The translations under genes and the position numbers were made by a program. A stretch of 64,000 nucleotides of DNA from Codonopsis lanceolata (Eukaryota > Streptophyta > Magnoliopsida > Asterales > Campanulaceae), in the NCBI GenBank assembly GCA_013146195.2, contig CM028384.1:72391990-72455989 (forward strand), written 5' to 3'. The notes under the pieces are model-generated. The model searched no databases. It was not told where the DNA came from and saw nothing but the letters and a program-made list of their open reading frames with translations. Below are positions 23,119-33,613 of this stretch, piece after piece. Position 1 is the first letter of the stretch. Each line of letters opens with the position of its first letter.

Positions 23119-24207
23119 TCACTCAAGGTTCTTTGCCGAAAAATTCAAGCCTTTCTTTCTTAATGTGTTTGCACATTGGTTAGCATAGTGGCCATAACCT
23201 TGACATTCTCTACATTGGATAGAATCAATGTTCTTACCATTGTAGGATGACTTTGAAGCAAAAGGATTTGTGAAGGGTTTTTCTGGAGTTTGGAAAGAAT
23301 TTTCTTTGGGAACGAATTTTCCAGAATCGGGTTTGAAATTGTTTTTCGAGCTTGATGATGGAGTTCTATTTTGACTTTTATTTTTCAAAAATTTTTTGAA
23401 TTTTGTAGTCAATAGAGCAATTGATTCTTCTCCAAAATCAGACTCATCAATATCTTTTTGAATTTCAAGCAAATCACATGAGAGATCAATTGGTGCATGC
23501 ATAGCAATATTTTTCACAATGGGTGTGGAAGGTGATGAGACTCCTTTGCCTTTGTGTTTTATTTGATCGTTTAGGTTCAGTTCAAAGTTTTGAAGAATTC
23601 CAGCCAGTCTTTCAAAACTCATTTTGTCAATATCATGTGCTTCTTCAATTGCACATATCTTGACATTGAACCTTTCAGGCAAAGTTCTCATCATCTTACT
23701 AACAAGACGCTCATTAGTAATAGGATCTCCTAACGCAAGAGCAGAATTGGATAAATCAAGAAGTCTTCCATAATATGTCATTATGTCCTCAGACTCATGC
23801 ATCCTAGTGTTTTCAAACTGAGTGGTTAGCATTCTTAGCTTAGAAGAACGAACACTGGCAGGTCCTTCACATAAGGTCTGAAGGGCCTCCCACACATCTT
23901 TGGCAGATTCATAATTTGCTATCACCCTAAAAGTATTAGCATCTAAGGCCTTATAAATAGCAGACAGGGCTTTGGAGTTAAAGGAAGTAGTGTTCCTATC
24001 ATCATTGGTCCATTCAAATTCTTTGGTGATCTTAACATCACCATCCGAATCTACAGTTTTGGGAGGACTCCAACCATTTAAAACAGCAAGCCACGCTCTT
24101 TCATCAGTAGATTTGATGAAGATGCGCATCTTGACTTTCCAAATAGAATAATTAGCATTTGTGAGAGTAGGAGGGCGAACCACGTTTTCATACTGAGAAT
24201 CCATCAC
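23119..24207 (-). pseudogene. Copia gag
   Basis: A 362-codon frame starting MMDSQYENVV. The first 110 residues have the form of plant copia gag (YSIWKVKMRIFIKS, then KDVWEALQ), and a helical middle part follows with MRTLPERF. One CCHC knuckle, CRECQGYGHYANQC, lies near the end. Gag forms the virus-like particle and binds the RNA. The frame stops at 23119, where a working element would continue into pol. Confidence 0.85.
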
Positions 24208-24246
24208 GACTTTAAACAGAATCGACTCTTAGTGATATCAAGAGTA

Positions 24247-24259
24247 GGCTCTGATACCA
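24247..24259 (-). promoter_or_regulatory. Primer-binding site (tRNA-iMet)
   Basis: On the minus strand the first bases after the LTR read TTGGTATCAGAGCC, complementary to the 3' end of initiator tRNA-Met, the standard copia primer. Confidence 0.9.
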
Positions 24260-24261
24260 AT

Positions 24262-25179
24262 TGAAAGAACGTGATACCACTGATTCTTGATATGTGTCAA
24301 TGAGATTGTCAATGTTGCAATGATTGTTGCAACAATGACAATAACAATGACAACAGAAAATAATGTCAAAACAATAGTAGCAGCGGAAGTTTATAGAAAT
24401 TCAGTTTCTAACAGAACTTGGAGACAAGGATTAACCAAAACAATCTACAAGTTTGATACTTGTAGATCAAGCCTCAAGGCCACACAAAATTCTATTAAAA
24501 CAACATTGTTTTTGAACTCAATACATAACAAAAAAAATTCTCACAAGATATAGTATCTTGGAGAACCAACAATCCCACATAAAATACTAAACCAAACGTG
24601 GGAAGAAAGAACAACAATCCACTTCCTAAAAAACAGTGAAAGGAAGCAACACAAAACAGTTCTTCAAGGTTTAAAGAAACTGTTTTTACAGCAGCAGCAG
24701 AAGCTTCAAAAAGCTTCAGTTCATATGAATGAATAGCTTCGAAAGACTCCTCAGGAATTGTACTCAGTGTAAGGCTTTCTTAATCTTCTCTCACAGGTCT
24801 CTGCCTGCACACTCAGCGTATAGCACTTCTTAGTTTTCTCTCGCTGGTCACTTTGCTTCACAATCAGCATCCAATATATACACAATTCTGCAAAGGCCAC
24901 GGCAAGAGCAAGCACAATCCTACTAGGAAAGAGATTAGTTATCAAAAATAAGAGATTACCTTTCCTAACATGATATCTTGAATAACTAAATTATTTTGCA
25001 AAGATTTAGTTATCAAAAATATATTACCTAAATCTTTTGAAAGATTTTTCAAATCAATCTTAACAAAAATATCCTAACCAAATCCTAACACCAAAAAAAT
25101 CATTAACAAAAATAAAATCCTTCTTTGACCAAGAAGGTGAAAACAAGATAAATTAGGCTTTGCCTAATTTACCCTTACA
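24262..25179 (-). repeat. Copia 5' LTR
   Basis: About 918 bp; on the plus strand it starts TGAAAGAAC and ends CCTTACA (TG...CA). It is bounded inside by the primer-binding site. It is homologous to the solo LTR at 14874-15773 but clearly diverged, so they are different insertions of one family. Both contain short words around CAATGTTGCAACA and CAATGTAGC. Confidence 0.9.
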
Positions 25180-25439
25180 TAGCAGTCAATGGAAAGTTTC
25201 CAAGTCCAACTTTGAATGTTACCACCAATTACAATGTTGTGGTTAACATGAAGAATAAATTGGATGAGAGTACTCTCATTACATGGTACTTCTTACCAGT
25301 TTATGTATATAAATATATAACTTATTTGTGTTTTCTAAATATATTTTGATTGATTTGGGGGTTTTGTATTATGGTAGGCCAGGAATTGAAATGCGTCATT
25401 CTTCTTAGCAAGATGGAGTTCTTGGCACTAATGGCTCTC

Positions 25440-26430
25440 TCCGTGCAGCAAAAGTCATTGAGCTTTTGGTTGGAGCTCAGACACGATATACATACATGTC
25501 AGGTTCATGAGAAAAGCTAGAAAAATAAAGTGAATTATTCTTGACTTAAGAAAGTTTCGTTTCATTTCTGTTTGTTCATCAATCCTATTGAAATTCAAAG
25601 GCAAATGTCAATTTTGTTGTGTCATTGAATAACATGTGGTTGCATTATCGACTTTTTCATTCTTCTATGCAAATGTACAGCTAGTGATAACCATATAAGC
25701 AGTTACCACATTTCTCTATACCTGTTCAACCTTTCGTGAATCATTAATAGAAAATCATGGTCGTTTTGTGCCTATTCGTCTAGTACTAAGCAGTTGTTGC
25801 TTATTGAGCTCATTGAAAGAGTATCTAAACTGCAACTAAGCTCTCACGGTGGTGCATAAGAGTCCTGACGATCACTTGACGAGCCAACTATTTATTGAAT
25901 CCACGATTGACCACACTAGGGTTGATCACAGAAAAAATGTTATCTTTCCACACTTTCTGGGACAATTGGCTTCACCCCTTTGGAACAAAATCGGCTTTTC
26001 ACTCTCCTAAGTAAGGGTTCTTTTTTTATAAATTTTCTTCACGTGTTCCTGTTCGATCTTTCTTTATCTGCAACTTTTAACTTCTTCTTTTTTAGGGGTA
26101 TGTTTTGATTTCTCTTGTCAATTTTTTCCTATTTGGATCTCTTTTTCTTGGATGTATTCTGTTTGGATTCCAGCATTTGGTTCTTAATTTTTTTCATCGA
26201 AAATTTGTCTTGGAAGCAAAAAAGATGGTTGGATATATATGATTTTGTGGATTGAACTGCAATATTTGTCTTATCTTTTTCTTTCTGTTTATGGCTTTGT
26301 AAACTGTGAGGATGAAATGGGGTTTCATTTATTTGTAGGAATGATTGATTGACGAAAATTAGCAGAACCCGACTCATCTTAGTAGTGAACTGATACTGTG
26401 TTAGTAGTAGTAATAGCAAGTAAAACTAAA
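25440..26430. other. No exon recognised between gene fragments
   Basis: About 1 kb of non-repetitive sequence between SKU5-like and ABCC-like pieces. The T-rich part nearest the ABCC exon may be its 5' untranslated or intron sequence, captured with it. Nothing else is supported. Confidence 0.35.
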
Positions 26431-26431
26431 A

Positions 26432-26760
26432 GATGGGTTTGAAGCCACTGGATTTGTACTGTCGTCCGGTGCCGCAAGGAGTGTGGGGAAATCAGTGAAT
26501 AATGCATTTGGAGCTTACACACCTTGTGCAACCCGAAGCTTTGGTCACTGGCATTTCTCATTTGGTTCTATTGGGTCTGTGCTTGTACAGAGTATGGTTG
26601 ATTACTAAAGATTTGAAAGCTCAAAGGTTCCAGCTGAAGTCCAATTACTCTAATTACATGTTGGCTTTCTTGGCTGCTTACTGTCGAACCATAGTTCCGA
26701 TTGGTTATGGGAATATCAACATTCAATCTTGATGGACAGGTCGGCCTTGCCCCATTTGAG
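26432..26760 (+). pseudogene. ABC transporter C family (ABCC1/2-like) first-exon fragment
   Basis: The ATG at 26432 opens MGLKPLDLYCRPVPQGVWGN and meets a stop. After a frameshift the sequence encodes NAFGAYTPCAT, then (26535-26700) ISHLVLLGLCLYRVWLI and YMLAFLAAYC. A further frameshift and a stop precede FRLVMGISTFNLDGQVGLAP, which ends at a donor (GAG/GTGAGT). This is the amino-terminal membrane region (TMD0) of plant ABCC1/ABCC2-type vacuolar transporters. At least two frameshifts and two stops show it is dead. No further ABCC exons follow. Confidence 0.8.
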
Positions 26761-27774
26761 GTGAGTTTTCTTTTTGACTTTGTCCTTTTCTTTCTCTTGA
26801 TTAAGCTCTACTGTTGCTTCAACTTGTAAAATCTAATAAAACATGGTGTGATTTGAATATTTTGTGTAAAATGGAAAAGCAGCTTTTAAGACAAGACACT
26901 ATTTTTGTTCTTCTAACTTGTGACCTCTCCCGTCACAGTCGAGCAATCATGTTTTTGAACCAAGGCGCCTTTGTCCCTTCTGAGAGCAACGCTTAAGAAG
27001 AATCAAATCATTTGCACCTTTTTATTGTATTTAGATTGTATTACAAATTGCCAAAAAGAAATGGCCTTTCGGATTTGCCAGATTGATATGTGTTTATTTA
27101 TTTATTACCGATTATTTAATTTTTAAGGTACGCCACATTGATTTTTGTAGTTAATTGGTTTGGCTATTCACCGAAAGAAAATATAATATTGTTTAGTTAA
27201 TCTCATCCATAGTTCAAGCTTTTGAACTCTGGGCACAGAAAAATGTTATCTCAATGGTATAATTACCATTGGAAGTGACAAAGAAATTCGGATTTCACAT
27301 TAGATATAATCATGTTTGTCTTCTCTTTAACTCTTGTTAATACTTTTTAATAAGTTGATCAAGTTAGTGTGACTTGATTCTTAATGGTCTTATTTAAATG
27401 TTGATCAGGATGAATACATCAGCAACTGAAGCTCGTCCTAACCCTCAGGGTTCCTTTTACTATGGTTCGATCAATGTAACTTATACATACTTTTTAAAAA
27501 GTGCCACCGTAGATGATTGACGGGAAACTTCGAGCTACCTTTAATGGAATTTCATTTGTGAACCTGATACCAGTGATGATTGGAGATTTGCAGCTTTATT
27601 TTTGATATATGTTAGCATGGTATTATAAAAGGGGTTTTCTCTAGCTTTGCCTGTGGTTTTGTTGATTTCCTTGTCTCTTAAAGGATGAACTTTCGGATCA
27701 TAAGTTCTTAGATACACAATTGAACTGAGATGGAAAGTACATTTACAAGTCGGTTACTAGAATGATGATCAAAA

Positions 27775-28830
27775 GCAGGTGTTGATGTGAAGCCTTGATA
27801 TCAACTTGTTTGAATTTTTGAAAGCGAATAAGCGTCAAAACAACAACCGATGTTAAGCGCATGGTTTTTGAATTTTTTTGGCTTGAATAAATTGTCAAAA
27901 CAGCCCTGATGTCAAGCATTGACATTATAATTTTTTTGATTTTTTTTGCTTGAATAAATCGTCAAAACAGCCCTGATGTCAAGCCTTGACATTAGTTTTT
28001 TTTTGAATTATTTTTACTTGAATAAATTGTCAAAACAGCCCTGATGTCAAGCCTTGGCATCAGTTTTTTAAAAATATTTGGCTTGAATAAATTTCAAAAG
28101 CGATCGATGCCAAGCCTTGGCATCGGTTTTGCTTTGAATAAATTGTCAAAACATCCACGATGCCAAGTTTTGACATCGGTTTTTGAATTTTTGGTTTGAA
28201 TAAATTGTTAAAACAACCGATGCCAAGGCTTGAGTATCGATTTTTTGATTTTTTAAGTTTGAATAGATTATCAAAAGCATTTCGATGTCAAGCTAGCGTC
28301 GGAATTTTTGAATTTTTTTGGCTTAAATAAATTGTCAAAACAGTCCTGATGCCAAGCATTGACATCAGATTTTTTTGAATTTTTTCTTGAATAAATTGTC
28401 AAAGCAAGCGCGTCTGGCCTGACATCATTTTTTTGATTTTTTCTTGAATAAATTGTCTAACTTGGCGCTTGGCAGCATCCATTTTTAAAAAAAATTGGCT
28501 TGAATAAATTTTCAAAACAGCTCTGATGCCAAGCCTTGTCATCAGTTTTTTTGATTTTTTTGTTTGAATAAATTGTCAAAATAGCCCTGATGCCAAGCCT
28601 TGACATCAGTTTTTTTTTGAATTTTTTTTGGCTTGAATAAATTTTCAAAACAGCTCTGATGCCAAGCCTTAGCATCAATTTTTTTTTGAATTTGTTTGAC
28701 TTGAATAAATTGTCAACAGCGCGATCTTCGCCTTGACATCGGTAATTTTTTTTTTGTTATGAAAATCTGTAAAAACAATCGATTAAGACTTGGCATCGTT
28801 TTTTTTTTAGGCTTGATGACTGTCTTCATT
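27775..28830. repeat. Minisatellite of about 65-bp units with internal palindromes
   Basis: About 14-15 diverged units. Each has the core CTTGAATAAATTGTCAAAA, a palindromic segment such as GATGCCAAGCCTTGGCATC (variants with TGATGTCAAGCCTTGACATCA) and a T-rich run. The hairpin-forming part is the best conserved. Similar CCGATG...CATCGG subterminal repeats occur in plant CACTA transposons, but no CACTA terminus was found beside the array. Confidence 0.9.
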
Positions 28831-29113
28831 AATAACATTTTTGTCATTTGACAACCAATTTGTAGTTATATGAAATGTCTAAAAAATTGATGGTCCTATA
28901 AATAAAAACATGTTTCTAAAATTGTACCCACTTAAAATTTACCATATTAAAAAATTGTCTGAATTGAGCCGGATCAAATTTGATCCATTAAGATTTATTG
29001 TTAATGAGTTTTGATCCCTATGTAATCGTTTCATAAGACTTTCAACCAATCAACCATTTTTACAATATTTATATACTGTATAACTGCCTCTAGATCTATC
29101 TATTTTAGTACTA
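28831..29113. other. No gene seen
   Basis: AT-rich spacer between the minisatellite and a MITE. Confidence 0.4.
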
Positions 29114-29345
29114 CTCCTCCGTCATAAATTATCGTCATAAAATTAAGTAACTTTAAATAATTGTTCACTTTGAAACTTACCTTTTAGAACATCACTTTAC
29201 CACTTTATACTTCGACTTACTTTTATTATGGGCCACATACACATGGGCTTTAAAAACTACACACTAAACCATATAAATAATCAAGTCATTGTTTTCTTAA
29301 TACTGCGTCGAATCAATCAGGACAATAATTTAGGGACGGAGGGAG
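29114..29345. mobile_element. Stowaway-type MITE
   Basis: Starts CTCCTCCGTCATAAATTATCG and ends ATAATTTAGGGACGGAGGGAG, with TA on both sides. The length is 232 bp. These are the ends and target site of Stowaway (Tc1/mariner) MITEs. It has no coding capacity. Confidence 0.88.
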
Positions 29346-30410
29346 TAATATTTAATTTGTTGCTAATTACCTACTCATTCAGTCAGGCCTATGAATGGTC
29401 TACTAGCTGTGTATAGAGAGAGAGAAAGAGAGAGAGAGTACTGTGGAAATTAGACAAAGAGTTGGTTAGTTACCCACCATTTGTTTAATCTTTGGATTCA
29501 AAATTAATCCATAATGTCTAGGTTAGCAATAATTAGCTAAAAGCATCATATGATAGGCATTTTGCAACCGTTACCTTTGTTGAGTAAGTACCTGGTAACC
29601 TTAGCATTCACACTCCCATAATATCTACATACAATTAACATCAACTACACTACTTCTTAATCCATTGTTTTATTTTTAATTAGTCTTAATCCATGGTGCT
29701 TTTGGCCGGTTTAGGCTACACTTTGTTTAATTGAAAAAAAATGTAACAATTAAAGCAAGGTACTAGTGACACAATTATTAGGAGGCTAGGGTGTGTTTGG
29801 ATATTGTTCATGGTTAGAAATTGGACAGATTTTATAAGGAACGGAAATTATTTTTTTGGTTGAAAGAAAGAAGCAGGTGGTTGTGGTGGCGATCATCGGC
29901 ATCTAATCTAAATCTATACAAAAGAAGCTTCCAAAGACATATTTCATGAGCTCTCTTTTGGGATATCGATATCATTTTCAAAATTACTCAACATTCGTTT
30001 TCAAGATTTAGACATGACGAGGGGTTTCGAAATCTCCCAGCTCACTAATATAAATCACTAATCAACATGTGGATTGAATAAATGGATTTAATAACTTAAT
30101 ATCCAAATCATAGTTGGAGGATGTAACATACAAAGTAGAGAGACAGAGAAAACATAGTACTACTTTACGTAACATGCAAGTAATCATTTAACAAACACAT
30201 AGTTTTTTTTTCACAATAAGAATTGTTTTTAAAGAATTTAGCTGTTATCTATCCATTCCTTCACCTAACTAAGGAAACGTGGCATCGATGATCCTTATGA
30301 CCTATATAAGGTTGGCCAGTCATAACATGAGTGCAACAAGCGAGCTAGCAAGACAAAGAAACCATAACAAGACCACTTATAGCTACAGAAATACAGTGAA
30401 GGGAGGGAGA
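29346..30410. other. Intergenic region upstream of the laccase
   Basis: Gene-free. The last 150 bp, containing CCTATATAAGG near 30302, is a plausible core promoter for the laccase, placing a TATA box about 115 bp before its ATG. A GA-rich run lies just before the ATG. Confidence 0.5.
30302..30312 (+). promoter_or_regulatory. Probable TATA box of the laccase gene
   Basis: CTATATAAGG lies about 115 bp upstream of the laccase ATG in otherwise gene-free DNA. Assigned by motif and position only. Confidence 0.5.
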
Positions 30411-30418
30411 GAGAGAGA

Positions 30419-32767
30419 ATGAAGATCGAGTTTTGTGTTCGAGCTTTGATCTTGGTTGCTTTCTTGTTTCCGTTGTTTGTTGAGTGCCGGGTTCGACATT
30501 ACAAGTTCAATGTGAGTACACTGTTCATTAGATCTGTCATACTGATGATCATATTGAATTTTGTAATCGTTTCTATTTCTGGTGTATTTCTCGAATCGTA
30601 ACAACTGCAAAGGGTTATGCCATACACACATTGCCATGATAATGAAATTTGCAAATTAGTGATTGAAGGGTAAGTTTGACATTACAGATAATCAGCTTTA
30701 CATACACTTGTATAGGTGGTGACAAGGAAAACCAGCCGGCTATGCTCATCAAAGCCCATTGTTACCGTCAATGGCCGATTCCCAGGACCAACACTATACG
30801 CAAGAGAGGGTGATAATGTGCTCGTAAAGGTCGTCAACCATGTCAAATACAACGTTTCAATCCACTGGTAAGAATAGCCAATTACTACTCTGTCCCGACC
30901 ATGGTGGCAATTTGGGTTTTTTTTTTCACATGATATAAAAACCTTTTTCTACTTTTGGGGGTGATAGGCATGGTATCCGACAACTCCGAACAGGATGGGC
31001 TGACGGTCCTGCATACATTACACAATGCCCGATCCAACCGGGCCAGAACTATGTGTACAACTTCACTGTGACGGGCCAACGGGGCACACTTTTATGGCAT
31101 GCACATATTCTTTGGCTAAGGGCGACGGTCCATGGTGCCATTGTCATTTTGCCTAAGCTTGGTGTCCCGTACCCATTCCCCAAACCCCACAAGGAAGTAG
31201 TTGTTGTACTAGGTGAGCCAAGAAAATTAATGAGAAAGAAAAGATCTTTCTAGTAGTTTGATTCGTTTTTCTGAAAACATAAACATTCACTTGGGTGTTT
31301 TTGATTAATTTGATCTATGCAGGTGAATGGTGGAAATCAGATGTGGAAGCTGTGATCAATGAAGCTTTGAAATCCGGTATGGCGCCAAATGTTTCTGATG
31401 CTCACACCATTAACGGCCATCCGGGACCAACCTCTAATTGTGCAGCACAAGGTTGTTAATTACATACTTGAAGAAAAAAAAATACAAAAATACTCCCTCC
31501 GTTCCGGCAAGGAGTACTAGATATCGATATGAAATTGCATTAAAAATATAAATATACAACGACTAAAGAAAAAAATTGTTGTGCACAAATTTTTATCGTG
31601 CAGGAGGATTCAAGTTGAGTGTACAAAGTGGAAAATCATACATGCTACGTATAATCAACGCTGCGCTCAATGAAGAGCTCTTTTTCAAGATTGCGGGACA
31701 CAAACTCTCAGTGGTTGAAGTTGATGCCACGTACGTAAAACCCTTCGAAATCGACACCATCTTAATAGCGCCAGGCCAAACTACCAATGTTATCGTCACC
31801 GCCAACCAAAGCTCCGGTAAGTATTTGGTGGCGGCCTCCCCGTTCATGGACTCTCCCATAGTCGTTGACAACATGACTGCCACCGCCACCCTCCACTACT
31901 CCGGCACACTTTCCAGTCTCACTACCACTCTCACTAGCCCACCTCCTCAAAATGCTACCCCAGTCGCCAACAATTTCATCAACTCTCTTCGTAGCCTTAA
32001 CTCGAAAAGTTTCCAGCCAAAGTGCCCCTAAAATTGATCACTCCCTTTTCTTCACAATGGGCTAGGAATAAACCCCTGCCCAACTTGCAAAGCGGGTAAT
32101 GGAAGTCGGGTTGTGGCTGATATAAACAATGTTACCTTTGTGATGCCAACCACATCTCTTCTTCAAGCACATTACTTCAAAACAAAAGGAGTGTTCACAA
32201 CTGATTTCCCGAGTAACCCGCCTTTTGCTTTCAATTATACGGCCACCCCAAATGCAAACGTGAGTTTGGCTACAACTAATGGCACTAAGCTTTATAAGCT
32301 AAAGTACAACGATACAGTAGAATTAGTTTTGCAAGATACTGGTTTTATTGCTCCGAGAACCACCCGATTCATTTGCACGGGTTCAATTTCTTTGCGGTTG
32401 GTAGGGGAGTCGGGAATTACAATCCAAAGACGGATCCCAAGAATTTTAATCTCGTTGACCCTGTCGAGAGGAACACAATTGGGGTACCATCTGGTGGTTG
32501 GACCGCCATTAGATTTCGAGCTGATAATCCAGGTAAAATAATTTGTTGGAAAATCTTTTTTCCAAGATTTTTCTCTTTCTTTTTTAGTGATGAATTCTTA
32601 CTAGAATATAAATATGTTTTTTATAATTAACTACAGGCGTTTGGTTCATGCATTGCCATCTGGAAGTGCACACAACTTGGGGGCTGAAAATGGCATTTTT
32701 GGTGGAGAATGGGAAGGGGCCAAATGAATCTATTTTGGCACCTCCAAGTGATCTTCCGAATTGCTGA
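30419..32767 (+). pseudogene. Laccase (multicopper oxidase), frameshifted in exon 5
   Basis: Laccases are secreted copper enzymes that oxidise phenolics with O2, mainly in cell-wall lignin and flavonoid polymerisation. Six exons with GT-AG introns: 30419-30511, 30716-30867, 30968-31212, 31323-31451, 31604-32532, 32637-32767. Exon 1 encodes a signal peptide (LILVAFLFPLFVEC). Copper ligands are visible as HWHG (across exons 2/3), WHAHILWLRATVHG (exon 3) and HCHLEVHTTWGLKMAF (exon 6). Exon 5 has four apparent one-base deletions: three between about 31998 and 32060, which together restore the frame, and one near 32355, just before the HPIHLHG-type site, which shifts it. With these the frame is lost. 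Either a recent pseudogene or base-calling errors. A Stowaway-like fragment sits in intron 4. Confidence 0.85.
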
Positions 32768-33213
32768 TAATCAAACTTAAAGAATTACCACAAAAACAAG
32801 GGTAGAGTGAAGAAGGAATTGAAAGAAACTGAAGAAAATTATAGTATTGAGCAAAAAAATTTCTCAAGCAGATTTCAATGATAATATCTCTGTAGACTGT
32901 AGTACATGTACTGAGTTTTGAGTATGTATTGTTTGTTTTTTTGTTGCTTTGTTGAACTTGAAGACCATGTAAATATCTTCCATAACGAAAATCCATTGAA
33001 GAATCCACATAAAACTCAAATACAAGCAAGTAAGCAACAAATCTCATTATAGTAAGTCCAACCACGTTTAGGATAATTAGGAGTGACGTGACTTTAGTTG
33101 TCTCAATGGTTAAAGATTGGTTATTTTGGCCATTGAAGCAAACCCTAAAAAATTATCTCTCTACCGCAAATTCCCTCTAGGGCTGGCCGCTTGGGTCTTG
33201 GCCGGCTTCGGCC

Positions 33214-33513
33214 ATGGCTGCTGCCATGGAGGATCCCCCTCCGGCACCCCCTTCACCTTCAGCCAGGAAATTGTTTGCCTCATTATTCTCTTCAGCCACA
33301 GCCCCAACCTCTGAATCATTGTCGTTCATCCCTCCTGCTTCGTACAAAGGGGAGCCAGCCCTTCGGCTTACCCCTGAAATAGTTGCTGCTCTATCTAAAC
33401 CATTCCTTCTATCTCTTGTTGGTAAGTTCTCCCATGGTAGACCATCCATGGAAATTATGCGGAAGGAATTCCTAACCCTCGGACTTAAGGCGGAGGTAAC
33501 ACTTGGCCTTCTT
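33214..33513 (+). pseudogene. DUF4283-type (LINE-associated) protein fragment, cut by gap
   Basis: An open frame from the ATG at 33214 into the run of N. A Pro/Ala/Ser-rich start is followed by SLVGKFSHGRPSMEIMRKEF, the beginning of the DUF4283 domain found in plant L1-type LINE ORF1 and related zinc-knuckle proteins. The rest is lost in the gap, and the sequence beyond the gap is from another element on the other strand. Confidence 0.65.
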
Positions 33514-33613
33514 NNNNNNNNNNNNNNNNNNNNNNNNNNNNNNNNNNNNNNNNNNNNNNNNNNNNNNNNNNNNNNNNNNNNNNNNNNNNNNNNNNNNNNN
33601 NNNNNNNNNNNNN
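33514..33613. other. Assembly gap (100 N)
   Basis: A run of exactly 100 N, the usual placeholder for a gap of unknown size. Reading frames crossing it are meaningless, and the true distance between flanks is unknown. Confidence 0.99.

Larger units (their letters stand above)
21816..25179 (-). mobile_element. Truncated Ty1/copia retrotransposon with 5' LTR
   Basis: Minus-strand order: 5' LTR (25179 to 24262), primer-binding site, gag, second gag/spacer region, protease, then an abrupt end at about 21816. Integrase, reverse transcriptase, RNase H and the 3' LTR are all absent. The element interrupts a SKU5-like gene relic immediately beyond 25179. The same LTR family occurs as a solo LTR at 14874-15773. 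Confidence 0.9.
25183..27600 (+). pseudogene. SKU5-similar (monocopper oxidase-like) gene fragments
   Basis: Three exon pieces of a SKU5/SKS-type cell-wall glycoprotein, a cupredoxin-fold family related to laccase. 25181-25285 encodes AVNGKFPSPTLNVTTNYNVV and then LITW. A GT-AG intron follows (25286-25377). 25378-25433 encodes PGIEMRHSS and then QDGVLGTN with a stop inside. About 27410-27600 encodes ATEARPNPQGSFYYGSINVT, then, after a frameshift, DGKLRATFNGISFVN. The upstream part is cut off by the copia element, and an ABCC-like exon lies between the second and third pieces. Introns are kept, so this is DNA-level, not a retrocopy. Confidence 0.75.

Noticed and set aside
21816..25179. Complete, potentially active copia element
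   Set aside because: Integrase, RT, RNase H and the 3' LTR are missing and the gag-pol frame is interrupted.
27775..28830. CRISPR-like array of regularly spaced repeats
   Set aside because: Units are diverged, the spacers are low-complexity T-rich sequence and the genome is eukaryotic; it is a minisatellite.
27775..28900. Definite CACTA transposon end
   Set aside because: The CCGATG/CATCGG words fit, but no CACTA/TAGTG terminus or 3-bp target duplication was found next to the array.
31488..31520. Complete Stowaway MITE in laccase intron 4
   Set aside because: Only a CTCCCTCCGTTCC-like end is visible; the partner end was not found.
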